A stretch of 64,000 nucleotides of DNA from Hymenobacter volaticus (GTDB lineage Bacteria > Bacteroidota > Bacteroidia > Cytophagales > Hymenobacteraceae), in contig NZ_CP095061.1 of the NCBI RefSeq assembly GCF_022921055.1, forward strand, positions 5,245,763-5,309,762, in the 5' to 3' direction. How positions within the stretch are numbered: the first letter of the stretch is position 1; every line of letters begins with the position of its first letter. This document shows, piece after piece, positions 53,700 to 62,143 of the stretch. A model generated the notes under the pieces. That model saw only the letters and a list, made by a program, of their open reading frames with translations, had not been told where the DNA came from and did not search any database. The position numbers were made by a program, and so were the translations under genes.

Positions 53700-54623
53700 A
53701 TGGAAGATTATAATAAAGTGATTGAATCGCTTGGTGTGCGCTACATCAAAGCGAAGAACTTGGTGTTGCAACAGCCCTTCACGGTGCGCAACAACTATGA
53801 CGTCGGCAACAACTTGATTTTGTTGCATAAGGGACGTATCACCTTTGGTGAAGAGGAGCAGGTAGTTGAAGAAGGCGAAATGCTATTCATCCCCGGTGGC
53901 CGCGCTACCAAAGTTAATTATGGCGAGTCGTCTGGTAAGGTTATTACCAACGATGATATGATCAGTAATAAGGACAAGTTCTTCCACTCCAACACCGACC
54001 TAGATCTGATTGGTGATGCAGAGGAAAGCCACTCGTTCGTGAGCTTCGAGGCGAAAGTATTCGACTCTGTAAACTTCTTCTCCTCGCTGGATGTACCGGC
54101 ATTCTTAATTTCCAACAACTCTAAGCTGGCCAACCTCATCATTAAGGTGGTGGAAGAAAGCTTACAGGAGTTGCCAGGCCGAGAGCGGTTGATTACGATT
54201 TACACCGAGAATATCGTGGTGGAAATCGTGCGATACATCCTCAAGAACAAGATGTTCGTGGAGCAGTTGGCTACCAACAGCACCTATTTCAAGGACCCAC
54301 GCCTCATCGACCTGTTCAACTATATCAAGGAGAACATCGGTGGCGACCTGTCCAACAAAGTACTCAGCAACGTAGCCAACGTGAGCGAGGACTATGTAGG
54401 CCAGTACTTCAAGATGCTGACTGGTATCAACCCGCAGGACTACATCGAATACCAGCGCATGGAGCGGGCCGTATTCTTGCTGCGCACCACTAAGAAGAGC
54501 ATCCGCGACATCGGAAAAGAAGTTGGCTACAAAGACACCGCTTACTTCTGCCGCCGCTTCAAAATGATGTTCGGTATTCCGGCCGGCAAAATGCGCCGTC
54601 GCGAATCAGCTATGAACATCTAA
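53700..54623 (+). CDS. AraC-family transcriptional regulator
   Basis: 307 residues. The first part is a cupin-like sensing domain (PFTVRNNYDVGNNLILLHKG, EEGEMLFIPGGRATKVNYG) and the last 100 form the double helix-turn-helix of AraC/XylS proteins: LSNKVLSNVANVSEDYVGQYF and KSIRDIGKEVGYKDTAYFCRRFKMMFGIPAGKMRR. An orthologue conserved in this lineage. The target is unknown. Its terminator also serves the convergent PcrB-type gene. Confidence 0.93.
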   Translation: MEDYNKVIESLGVRYIKAKNLVLQQPFTVRNNYDVGNNLILLHKGRITFGEEEQVVEEGEMLFIPGGRATKVNYGESSGKVITNDDMISNKDKFFHSNTDLDLIGDAEESHSFVSFEAKVFDSVNFFSSLDVPAFLISNNSKLANLIIKVVEESLQELPGRERLITIYTENIVVEIVRYILKNKMFVEQLATNSTYFKDPRLIDLFNYIKENIGGDLSNKVLSNVANVSEDYVGQYFKMLTGINPQDYIEYQRMERAVFLLRTTKKSIRDIGKEVGYKDTAYFCRRFKMMFGIPAGKMRRRESAMNI

Positions 54624-54665
54624 TACTGCACGGATACCAGCGTGTATTCTAACGGTTTAGAAGCA

Positions 54666-54710
54666 TAGAAAAGCCCCGTGTTGCCTTGGCAGCACGGGGC
54701 TTTTCTATGC
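54666..54710. terminator. Bidirectional terminator between the AraC-family and PcrB-type genes
   Basis: CATAGAAAAGCCCCGTG pairs with CACGGGGCTTTTCTATG around TTGCCTTGGCAG, so it works in both directions for the convergent pair. Confidence 0.9.
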
Positions 54711-54773
54711 TATGGGTGGAAGTTGTGTTGTTGCTTTGCAGTATGGAACACTTAGGCTGACACTAAAAGGCAA

Positions 54774-55550
54774 CTAGTTCAAGCTTTGGGCTGCATTCAC
54801 TGTGTTGAAGCTTTGCACCACTTGGGCTACTTGACCTAGAAATTCAGGCGCTTTTTCAATCTGGTTTCCGATAACAATAACGTCGGCACCTGCCACGAGA
54901 GCAGCTTGCGCTTTCTCGACGGTATTGATGCCGCCGCCCACAATAAGGGGCAGTTCAACCGCTTGGCGTACCGCCCGAATCATGGCTGGCGAAACAGGAT
55001 AAGCGGCGCCGCTACCACCATCCAAATAAATTAGGCGTAGCCCGAGTTGTTCGCCAGCCATGGCAGTGCACGCCGCTATGGCTGGCTTGTCGTGGGGGAG
55101 AGGTGTGGTGCCGCTCATGTAGCTAGCAGTCGTTTGCCGGCCCGAATCAACAAGCATATAGCCGGTAGGCAGAATCTGGAGGTTGCTTTGGCGCAGGGCT
55201 GGTGCTGCAATAACGTGCTGACCAATCAGAAACTCGGGGTTACGACCCGAAATCAACGACAATAGTAAAATGCCGTCGGCCTGCGAGTCGAGGTGCAGGC
55301 TGTGGCTTGGGAAGAGCAAAACCGGTACAGGAGACTGGCTCTTCAATAAACGAATGAGGGCAGCCTGATGAGAACTCATCACCAAGCTGCCACCCACAAA
55401 AAAGTAATCAACTACGTGTTGCGCACTTAGCTCTAGCATTTGCTGGCAGCCTGCCTCATCCAAATTATCGGGGTCGAGGAGTACTGCTAAAGACTTATGA
55501 CCGAGCTTACGGCGTTTATTTAGAGCATCATAGAGGCTGGTGAGGCGCAT
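54774..55550 (-). CDS. Geranylgeranylglyceryl/heptaprenylglyceryl phosphate synthase (PcrB family)
   Basis: About 258 residues from ATG 55550 (MRLTSLYDALNKRRKLGHKS). Transfers a prenyl group to glycerol-1-phosphate, best known from archaeal lipids and Bacillus PcrB. TIM-barrel motifs are VLLDPDNLDE, VDYFFVGGSLVMSSHQAALI, LPTGYMLVDSG, LIYLDGGSGAAYPVSPAMI and LIVGGGINTVEKAQAALVAGADVIVIGN. Upstream codons to 55619 overlap the adjacent gene and were rejected. It overlaps that gene by 23 bases, so the two are coupled. The prenyl donor and physiological product are unknown. Confidence 0.9.
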   Translation of the reverse strand: MRLTSLYDALNKRRKLGHKSLAVLLDPDNLDEAGCQQMLELSAQHVVDYFFVGGSLVMSSHQAALIRLLKSQSPVPVLLFPSHSLHLDSQADGILLLSLISGRNPEFLIGQHVIAAPALRQSNLQILPTGYMLVDSGRQTTASYMSGTTPLPHDKPAIAACTAMAGEQLGLRLIYLDGGSGAAYPVSPAMIRAVRQAVELPLIVGGGINTVEKAQAALVAGADVIVIGNQIEKAPEFLGQVAQVVQSFNTVNAAQSLN

Positions 55551-56280
55551 TCGCGTCGTCGTCGTGAAAGGTAAAGTCGATGTCCCGGGTTTCCGGCTCC
55601 TGATGCGGAGTGGTTGCAAGGTCGGGATTTTTGAACATCGGCATATAATCTCCCACTTTTTTAGCTACCACCGCCATAAGTACCGCCGTGGCCTGCGCTA
55701 TCAGCATCTTGCCGGTGTCCGACTGCAAAAAGGCGCGAAAAGTATCGGCTACGATAGAAGATCTTTCTTCCGAATGATCGGGTTCGTCGTATTGATGCGA
55801 ACGGCCCTGGTACCCTTGGTAAACTGACGGAAGAGGGCGAAACGGATCAGAGTCGAGGTCCGCAGCTTGGGCGTGATACACATCAGGGGCAATATCGGCC
55901 CGTTCAGAAGCTGGAGTCTGGAAGCCACGGTCGGCATAGTGGCCACTGCGGGAACCAAAGTCGTCGTGTATAGAGTAGTCAATACCGCCTTGCGTGCCTT
56001 TGCGCAAAGCTCGCGCTGAACGGTTCTTGCGAGAGCCGCCTAATTCCCGATCGTGCTTGGGCTTGTACTTCTTAGACCCACCAAAGGCCTTCGATAGCAG
56101 CCAAACGCCTCCTATCACGCCCGCGCCGATAGCTGCATACTTACCAATCTGCTGCGTCTTTACTTTGATATCTTCCTTGATGCCATCGACTTCGCCCATT
56201 AGAGCGCGCTCATATTCAAGTTTCTGGCGCTCCAGAAACTCTTTTTCGTCTTCGAATAGAGGGTTGGTTGGTTCGGCCAT
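55528..56280 (-). CDS. Single-pass membrane protein, hypothetical
   Basis: 250 residues: an N-terminal charged helix (LFEDEKEFLERQKLEYERAL), a hydrophobic segment (KYAAIGAGVIGGVWLLSKAF), a long Arg/Ser/Tyr-rich disordered middle, and a second hydrophobic stretch MLIAQATAVLMAVVAKKVGDYM. Conserved in my memory as a neighbour of the holin-like gene, but no function is known. Overlaps the PcrB-type gene start by 23 bases and follows the holin-like gene by six. Confidence 0.65.
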   Translation of the reverse strand: MAEPTNPLFEDEKEFLERQKLEYERALMGEVDGIKEDIKVKTQQIGKYAAIGAGVIGGVWLLSKAFGGSKKYKPKHDRELGGSRKNRSARALRKGTQGGIDYSIHDDFGSRSGHYADRGFQTPASERADIAPDVYHAQAADLDSDPFRPLPSVYQGYQGRSHQYDEPDHSEERSSIVADTFRAFLQSDTGKMLIAQATAVLMAVVAKKVGDYMPMFKNPDLATTPHQEPETRDIDFTFHDDDANAPHQPL

Positions 56281-56286
56281 GTTGGA

Positions 56287-56673
56287 TTAGGCTTGACGTT
56301 TGTCGGATTTGTAAATGGTGTTGTTGAGCAGCTTATCGGCCAAGCCCTGAAACAGCTTTTTATCTACGCCTACTACAAAGATGATGAGCAAGACCAGATA
56401 GAAAGCGGCTACAATGCCGAAGCCCCAAAAAGGACTATCCAACGCGTCGTTGAGCATCAACGCCACAAACAGGTTCAGGAAGATGAAAAATAGCAAGCCA
56501 ATGGCTGCCAGCGACACGCCATGCACGGTACCTACGAAAGCAGATTTCACCTTTTCCTGGGTTTCCAGGCGCACCAAGTCGATGCGAGTGTCGAGGTAGC
56601 CTTTCAAGTTACCGATGATGTTTTCGGTACGGGGCGTTTTAGTTGAGTCGTCTTCGTCGTTGAAAAGGCTCAT
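56287..56673 (-). CDS. Phage-holin-3_6-family membrane protein (holin-like)
   Basis: 128 residues with two transmembrane helices (VSLAAIGLLFFIFLNLFVAL and GFGIVAAFYLVLLIIFVVGV), a soluble start with DTRIDLVRLETQEKVKSAF that is the pfam Phage_holin_3_6 pattern, and a short basic end. In non-phage context this is an integral membrane protein of unknown role, not a lysis gene. It probably shares an operon with the next two genes. Confidence 0.85.
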   Translation of the reverse strand: MSLFNDEDDSTKTPRTENIIGNLKGYLDTRIDLVRLETQEKVKSAFVGTVHGVSLAAIGLLFFIFLNLFVALMLNDALDSPFWGFGIVAAFYLVLLIIFVVGVDKKLFQGLADKLLNNTIYKSDKRQA

Positions 56674-56820
56674 ATGAAGGAGAAGATTTGCGGAAAATCA
56701 TGTTACCAAAGCAGGTCCTGGAAACGCTGGTTGAAACCAAGTTTTCAGATAGCACATTCATACGGGAAAGGCGGCTTCTTGTCTGAATTCTGCCGTACTT
56801 TTACCTACTAGCATTGTCCC

Positions 56821-57959
56821 TTGAGTCAGAATCATTACCATGTGCTCGGAGTGCCGGCTACCGCTACTCCTGCTGATATAAAGCTGGCCTACAAGAGGTT
56901 AGCTGTGCAGTTGCATCCTGATAAGCACGGCGGTAACCCTATATATGAGGAGCGGTTTAAGGCCTTAGCAGTGGCTTACCGAATCTTAAATGACCCTGCC
57001 CGACGGGCTGCTTACGACCAGCAACTACGCCAAGCAGAACAGCGGCTAGCCGAAGCGCAACGACAACAGGAGTATCGGGTGCAAGGCCAACGGGTCTACG
57101 GAGTACCCATGCCGCCCCCGCGCCGTTGCGTACGCGCCGGCCCGCCGCATCGGCCGAGCGCCACTACCGCTCAATTCCGAAACAGCGCAAATTCACGCGG
57201 CGCGACTATATCCTGACGTTCGGGTTTCTAGCGGGTTTACTCTTCTTCGTGATGATCGTGAAGCTGACTATGGACCACGTGACGGCCGTAAGCAACTACG
57301 AAGACGGCCTCGCAGCTTATGGACGAGGAAAGTGGGAAACGGCCAATGCTTACTTCACCGAGGCGCTTCATTTCAAGCCTACTTATAAGAAGGCGTTGAA
57401 GCGCCGCGCCGAGATTCAACAACTCATTAACCGCAATTACCGCGACGCTGGCAACGACTATACCGCTGCTCTGCGCGAAACGGAAAGCTCTACGGAGCGC
57501 GCCATGCTGCTGTATCGGCTGGCGCAGTGCCAAGTACAACTCGGGCAAATAGCTAGTGCCGACCGAAACCTAACCAGCGCGCTGGCGCTTGATTCCACGC
57601 AGAGCGGAGCTTGGCTGGCACGCGGCGAAGTGCGGCTGTTTGAACAGCGTCGGTTTCCGGGTGCCATCCAGGACTTTACGGCGGGCCTACGCCATCGCTC
57701 GATTGTAGGCCGGCCGCTGCCCACGAAATACCTCACGTACCGGGGGCTAGCTTACTTTAAACTGCAAGATTTAACCCAAGCCCGGCAAGACTATCGGCGT
57801 GTGCTGGAAGCGAATCCTCGCAACGGGCAGGTACACTTTCTGCTTGGCCGAGTAGCTCAACAAGAAGGCAATGCCGCCGCTGCGTGCGAGTTTTTCCGCC
57901 GGGCAGTTCTGCTAGGCTATATCTACGCCGATGAAGCTCGTCAGCAAAACTGCCCATGA
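56821..57959 (+). CDS. DnaJ-domain protein with TM segment and TPR region (apparent frameshift)
   Basis: About 379 residues after repair, from TTG 56821. The J domain is at the start: NHYHVLGVPATATPADIKLA, RLAVQLHPDKHGGNP with the HPD motif, and ILNDPARRAAYDQQL. The frame breaks in a C-rich stretch near 57119-57127; adding one C reads MPPPPPLRTRRPAASAERHY. A transmembrane helix follows (YILTFGFLAGLLFFVMIV), then TPR repeats (EDGLAAYGRGKWETANAYFT, QLGQIASADRNLTSALALD). A membrane co-chaperone with TPR, probably acting with DnaK. Confidence 0.85.
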
Positions 57960-57980
57960 CAAGAAACTGAAATACTTACC

Positions 57981-58020
57981 CCAACAAAAAAGCGCCCTTG
58001 CAAAGGCGCTTTTTTGTTGG
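57981..58020. terminator. Bidirectional terminator between the DnaJ and fasciclin genes
   Basis: CCAACAAAAAAGCGCC pairs with GGCGCTTTTTTGTTGG, with a short loop TTGCAAA. It serves both convergent genes. Confidence 0.93.
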
Positions 58021-58081
58021 GTTGCTCTTGAATACACAGTTAATAAAGTATCAAAGCAAAGACACTCATTAGCCAGTTAGA

Positions 58082-58654
58082 CTAAGGCATCAACACCTTG
58101 TCGATAACGTGAATCACGCCGTTGCTCTGAATTACGTCGTAAGTGGAGATGGTCGAAACGCCGCCCTTTTCATCGACTAGAACTACGTTCTTCGGGCCGT
58201 TCATCATGGCCTTTAGCGTGCCGCCGCTTACCGTCTTGAGCGAGGCAGTGCCTTTGCCCGCTTTGATGGCCGCCATGATTTTATCGGCGGTCATGTTGCC
58301 AGCTACTACGTGGTAGGTCAGGACCTTAGTGAGAGTTGCTTTGTTCTCGGGCTTCACTAGGCTTTCAACAGTGCCAGCAGGCAGGGCAGTGAAGGCAGCG
58401 TTGGTAGGAGCGAAAACCGTGAAAGGACCTTTGCCCTGTAGCGTCTCTACCAGGCCGGCAGCCTTCACAGCAGTCACCAGTGTTGTGTGGTCAGCCGAGT
58501 TAACTGCGTTTTCCACAATATTCTTATTCGGGTACATGGCTTGGCCGCCAACCGTTACGGTACCAGGCGTCATGGTCGCTTGAGCGGAAGCGGAAGTAGC
58601 AGTAGCCGCGCCCATAAGGGCCACTAGGGCGAAAGAGAGCAGGTTTTTCTTCAT
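58082..58654 (-). CDS. Fasciclin-domain exported protein
   Basis: 190 residues. Signal peptide [20 protein letters not shown] then ASA, and one fasciclin (FAS1) domain: [65 protein letters not shown] and [18 protein letters not shown], with both conserved FAS1 boxes. Cell-surface or periplasmic adhesion-like protein. The start is unambiguous. Confidence 0.94.
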   Translation of the reverse strand: MKKNLLSFALVALMGAATATSASAQATMTPGTVTVGGQAMYPNKNIVENAVNSADHTTLVTAVKAAGLVETLQGKGPFTVFAPTNAAFTALPAGTVESLVKPENKATLTKVLTYHVVAGNMTADKIMAAIKAGKGTASLKTVSGGTLKAMMNGPKNVVLVDEKGGVSTISTYDVIQSNGVIHVIDKVLMP

Positions 58655-58895
58655 CAGGAAGGGGGAGGGGAAGGTGTAGTGAAGTTATTTGAAGGCATCT
58701 ACGCCCGAGCTTCCTTCCTTGGATTTATTGTACCCTAAAAATATTTTGTGAGATCTATCTACTTGTGCGTTTGTTTCTGGATCTACCTAACCGTTGAGGT
58801 TGGTTTCAACTTCTATGCCTCAGAGTTTTATGGGTGTAAATAGATGTTGGCTTGGGACTGGATAATAAGTTGGTAGCCAACAGTCTTATCAAGCG
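58655..58895. other. Intergenic region upstream of the fasciclin gene
   Basis: About 240 bases. It must carry the fasciclin promoter, but no firm box is identified; no RNA or repeat is seen. Confidence 0.3.
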
Positions 58896-58931
58896 AAACG
58901 CCCGGCCTGCAACGAGCAGACCGGGCGTTTT
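58896..58931 (-). terminator. Terminator downstream of the 58954 gene
   Basis: AAACGCCCGG pairs with CCGGGCGTTT around CCTGCAACGAGCAGA; read on the minus strand it follows the 58954 gene by about 25 bases. Confidence 0.7.
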
Positions 58932-58953
58932 CAAGATGAAAAATAGCAGGGGG

Positions 58954-59226
58954 CTAGTTCAGCCACACAGTAAGCAACACTTCAAAGCGGTGCGGTGCAA
59001 AAGCATTGTAAAAAGGAGCTTCCCCTTGAAAGCCTAATACGTGAACCAAGGCTATGCCTTCGGTACGCGAATCAACCACCCGAACAGGGTAGAGGCGGTC
59101 CTTTTCTGGCCAGTCGCCTACGTGGTTGAAAGGGCGCTGGCTGTCGTCTACGCAACGAGCATAATCGACAAAGGGCGCGTGCCGAGTGGCTTCGGCAAAG
59201 GTCAGGTTATCTACTTCGTATGCCAT
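58954..59226 (-). CDS. Hypothetical protein
   Basis: About 90 residues from ATG 59226 (MAYEVDNLTFAEATRHAPFV). No motif recognised. It has its own terminator and protein-like composition (VDYARCVDDSQRPFNHVGDW, PVRVVDSRTEGIALVHVLGF). In-frame codons up to 59301 form a hydrophobic stretch that might be an N-terminal anchor (LFFGLFLNQISSLFV), so a longer start at 59301 is possible. Confidence 0.55.
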   Translation of the reverse strand: MAYEVDNLTFAEATRHAPFVDYARCVDDSQRPFNHVGDWPEKDRLYPVRVVDSRTEGIALVHVLGFQGEAPFYNAFAPHRFEVLLTVWLN

Positions 59227-59388
59227 AAGCTCTTTTACAAAAAGCGACGAGATTTGATTCAGAAAGAGGCCGAAAAACAAAAGGCTAGCTTCAAGCAGCA
59301 AGCCGCCGACGGGTAAGATAGCAAGTTTGACTTTCTATCCGCGTCAAGACCGTGTTAATTTGGTGTTGCCTTGTCGTATGGCCTTCTT

Positions 59389-61905
59389 TTAAAGCTTGAA
59401 CTGGAAGCTGAACTTCACGCCAAAGTTTCTGGCGCCCGGCGAGTCACGGTACGTGAGCCGATGTATAAAATCTACGCGGACCACTCGGAATATGTTCTCC
59501 ACGCCATACCCTACTTCGGCATAAGGAAGCCGGCCCAACGGTTGAAAACGAGGCAGAGGCTCACCGTTGTTCGGGTCGATTTCCGGAATAATCTCGTTGT
59601 TGGCTCGGTCAACGCTACCGTAGAGTACGTTGCCCGTGGCCACTAGGCGCCAGTTCAGCTTCTTGATGGCCGGTATTGAGTTCAGCAAGAACCCTTCGAA
59701 GTAGTGGTCGAAGCGCAGCCCCACGTACCGGTCACTCACAAACTCGAAGTAGCGCATCAGGTTATAAGCGCCAGCGTTGTAGAACGGCGACTGGTTGCCT
59801 AAATGCGCTTTGAGCATGGGGTATGGTATAGTGCTCGGCACGTAGCCCGCATCGAGGGTGTACTCGGTGCGGCCGAGCTGGCCAAGCCGCACGCTCTGCG
59901 CCACAATCAGGTTAATCTTATGGTAGCTAAAATCGCCACCTAGAAAGTTTTTAAGCCCAAGCGTATAGCGCACCGTAAAGACGGGTAGCTTTTTGAGCCC
60001 GATAGGAGAGCGGTAGTTTTGAGTTTGGCTTTGAACTAGCACTTCGTCCGGCGCATAGCGCGACTCCACTACCACCTCCGACACATTAAAATTGTCTTCG
60101 GTAGGTGCGCCTAGCTCAGGCTCATCGGTGTAGTAGGCAAAGCGGTAAAGCGGCCGAAACTGCTGTCGGCGCAGCGTGAGCTTTTGCGTGAAGCCTCGAA
60201 ACAGATCGGTTTGGAACGACATCGAGGACAAGTCACGTAGCAAAGGCCGGCCGTTGTTGATATTACCTAAGCGGGCCGAAGCTTCGAAAAGTGGGTTTTC
60301 CAGCGCGTAGTCGTTGTCGAGTAAGGCTACTTGGTCTATATCGTGGCGATGTTCGAAACCGATAGTAGTCCAGCTCCGACGGTCGAGGATGCGGTTTGCC
60401 CGCAGTCCGTACTTGAAGCGGGTATCGCGCAGGCCGTACGCCAGATATGCCCGAGCAGTCCAGTTGCGGCTGATATCGGGAGTGGTCCGAAAGCCAATGC
60501 GCGGACGCAGCCCCTCAATGTTGTTGTAGCCAATGGTGGCCGGCACGGGGCCCACGTCAATCTTCCCTACCCGGTAATACCCGCTTACTACCACGGTGGC
60601 CACTTCTAAAAACGAATGTACAGACGGCAGCTTACGCACGGAGTCAAGCACCATCATGGTTTTCTGCTCCTGCACTGATAAAGAATCCGGTCGATTCTTA
60701 TCGAAGTAATCAGTCTCGCCCTTGAAAGCATCGGCGGCCGTTTCCATGGGCACGTCGTAGAACTCGAGCGGGTGGTACTTGCCGGCTTCAAAGTTGGAGT
60801 TGACAGTAGTGAAGCGAGCCATAAAGCCTGTGCTCTTACTCGTAGGCCGAATGCCAATCACTACGCGAGTACGCAGCGGCAGCCACGGCCCGGCCGTGCT
60901 AGGCGTCAGCTCCTGCCATACCTTCACCTGATCCACAAAGTTGAGGTTGGCTTCGGGGCTCACTCGCAAATCCACGCGGCGCAAAGCGTACGACTTGGTG
61001 GTTATCCAGATGGTGCCCGTAAAGGCAAGGTCCTGCGAGCGGCGCGGCGTCACGGCGAGTTGGTAGCAAAAATCGTCGCCGATGTACACCGAATCCTGTA
61101 ACTCGTACTCGTACGTGAACTTCCAGCCGTCGGCAATCGGAGATATGAAGTCTTTGCCTAAGAGCTGTTGCCAGTTAGGATAGAAGTCCCAGTCCTGAAA
61201 AGATGACCCCATGATCTGCGACACCACCGAGCCTTCGCGCGGCGCAATGCCGCGCATCTGGTTACGCTTGATTTCTTCGCGCCGCCGCACCGGCCGTTGG
61301 TGGGCGTAGTAGCGCGACAACATTTCGGAAGCGAAAATGGGCACAATGGGCTTGCCGTCGGCTCCGCGTTCCAACCCAATGCTGTCGGCTACGGCGGTCA
61401 TCTGGCGCAGTACCTTGCGGCGCGCCACTTGGTCAGGCAAGTTGTTGATACTGATTTCAGTGCGGTTGTAACTATCGAACTCGAAAGCATCGAGGCGTTG
61501 CTTGTCGTTTTGGGGCTTATGCTGCTGCACTCGGCGCATAATAGCATAAGCCGGATTTTCGGTAGGGCGTACTACAACCTCACTTAAGGATACTGCCCCG
61601 GTCCCGAGGGCAAAGTTTATAGTCTGCGTAGCGGCCTGCCGGTTGAGGGCTTTCTTGCTGGAAGTGAAGCCCATCGCAGACGCTATTACTGTATCGGCGG
61701 GAGCAGTGCTGAGCTGGTAACGACCGTCGGCGTCGGCGGTAGTGCCTGCTGTAGTACCCGGCACAAAAATGGACGCAAACGGTACGGGTTTCTGTGTAGC
61801 GCCTTCCGTAACCCGTCCTCGAACAAGAAGCTGTTGCGCATAGCTGCGCCCGGCCCCGATTAATAATAGCAGCAGAAATAATAAATACCTAGTTCGGAAT
61901 AGCAA
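59389..61905 (-). CDS. DUF5686 outer-membrane protein with carboxypeptidase-like regulatory domain
   Basis: 838 residues. Signal peptide MLFRTRYLLFLLLLLIGAGR then SYA, an N-terminal carboxypeptidase-D regulatory-like beta domain (LLVRGRVTEGATQKPVPFAS, YQLSTAPADTVIASAMGFTS), then the DUF5686 beta-barrel region ending in LTYRDSPGARNFGVKFSFQF with a C-terminal Phe typical of outer-membrane barrels. A TonB-dependent-like architecture without TonB box seen. The function of DUF5686 is unknown, possibly export of surface material. Confidence 0.9.
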   Translation of the reverse strand: MLFRTRYLLFLLLLLIGAGRSYAQQLLVRGRVTEGATQKPVPFASIFVPGTTAGTTADADGRYQLSTAPADTVIASAMGFTSSKKALNRQAATQTINFALGTGAVSLSEVVVRPTENPAYAIMRRVQQHKPQNDKQRLDAFEFDSYNRTEISINNLPDQVARRKVLRQMTAVADSIGLERGADGKPIVPIFASEMLSRYYAHQRPVRRREEIKRNQMRGIAPREGSVVSQIMGSSFQDWDFYPNWQQLLGKDFISPIADGWKFTYEYELQDSVYIGDDFCYQLAVTPRRSQDLAFTGTIWITTKSYALRRVDLRVSPEANLNFVDQVKVWQELTPSTAGPWLPLRTRVVIGIRPTSKSTGFMARFTTVNSNFEAGKYHPLEFYDVPMETAADAFKGETDYFDKNRPDSLSVQEQKTMMVLDSVRKLPSVHSFLEVATVVVSGYYRVGKIDVGPVPATIGYNNIEGLRPRIGFRTTPDISRNWTARAYLAYGLRDTRFKYGLRANRILDRRSWTTIGFEHRHDIDQVALLDNDYALENPLFEASARLGNINNGRPLLRDLSSMSFQTDLFRGFTQKLTLRRQQFRPLYRFAYYTDEPELGAPTEDNFNVSEVVVESRYAPDEVLVQSQTQNYRSPIGLKKLPVFTVRYTLGLKNFLGGDFSYHKINLIVAQSVRLGQLGRTEYTLDAGYVPSTIPYPMLKAHLGNQSPFYNAGAYNLMRYFEFVSDRYVGLRFDHYFEGFLLNSIPAIKKLNWRLVATGNVLYGSVDRANNEIIPEIDPNNGEPLPRFQPLGRLPYAEVGYGVENIFRVVRVDFIHRLTYRDSPGARNFGVKFSFQFKL

Positions 61906-62143
61906 GGGAACAAGAACAGATAAGCGAGTGAAAATCGATTGTAAATAGTAGGGGAGCTGTAATATACAGAATACGGATGGGTAGCAGGTCCAGGTTAAGG
62001 CAAAGCTGATAAATTACTTAACTCTTTTAAGCTAACTGTCTCAGTCTGTACTCCTGTAGGAAACAAAGCGTTCATTCTCCGGAGTGAAAAATATTTGCTG
62101 GACACCAACAAATAGGAAATTTCCAGCCGTTAGGGTTAACTCT
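61906..62143. other. Intergenic region upstream of DUF5686 gene
   Basis: About 240 bases downstream of the PA14-OmpA gene and upstream of DUF5686. No clear terminator or box identified. Confidence 0.3.
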
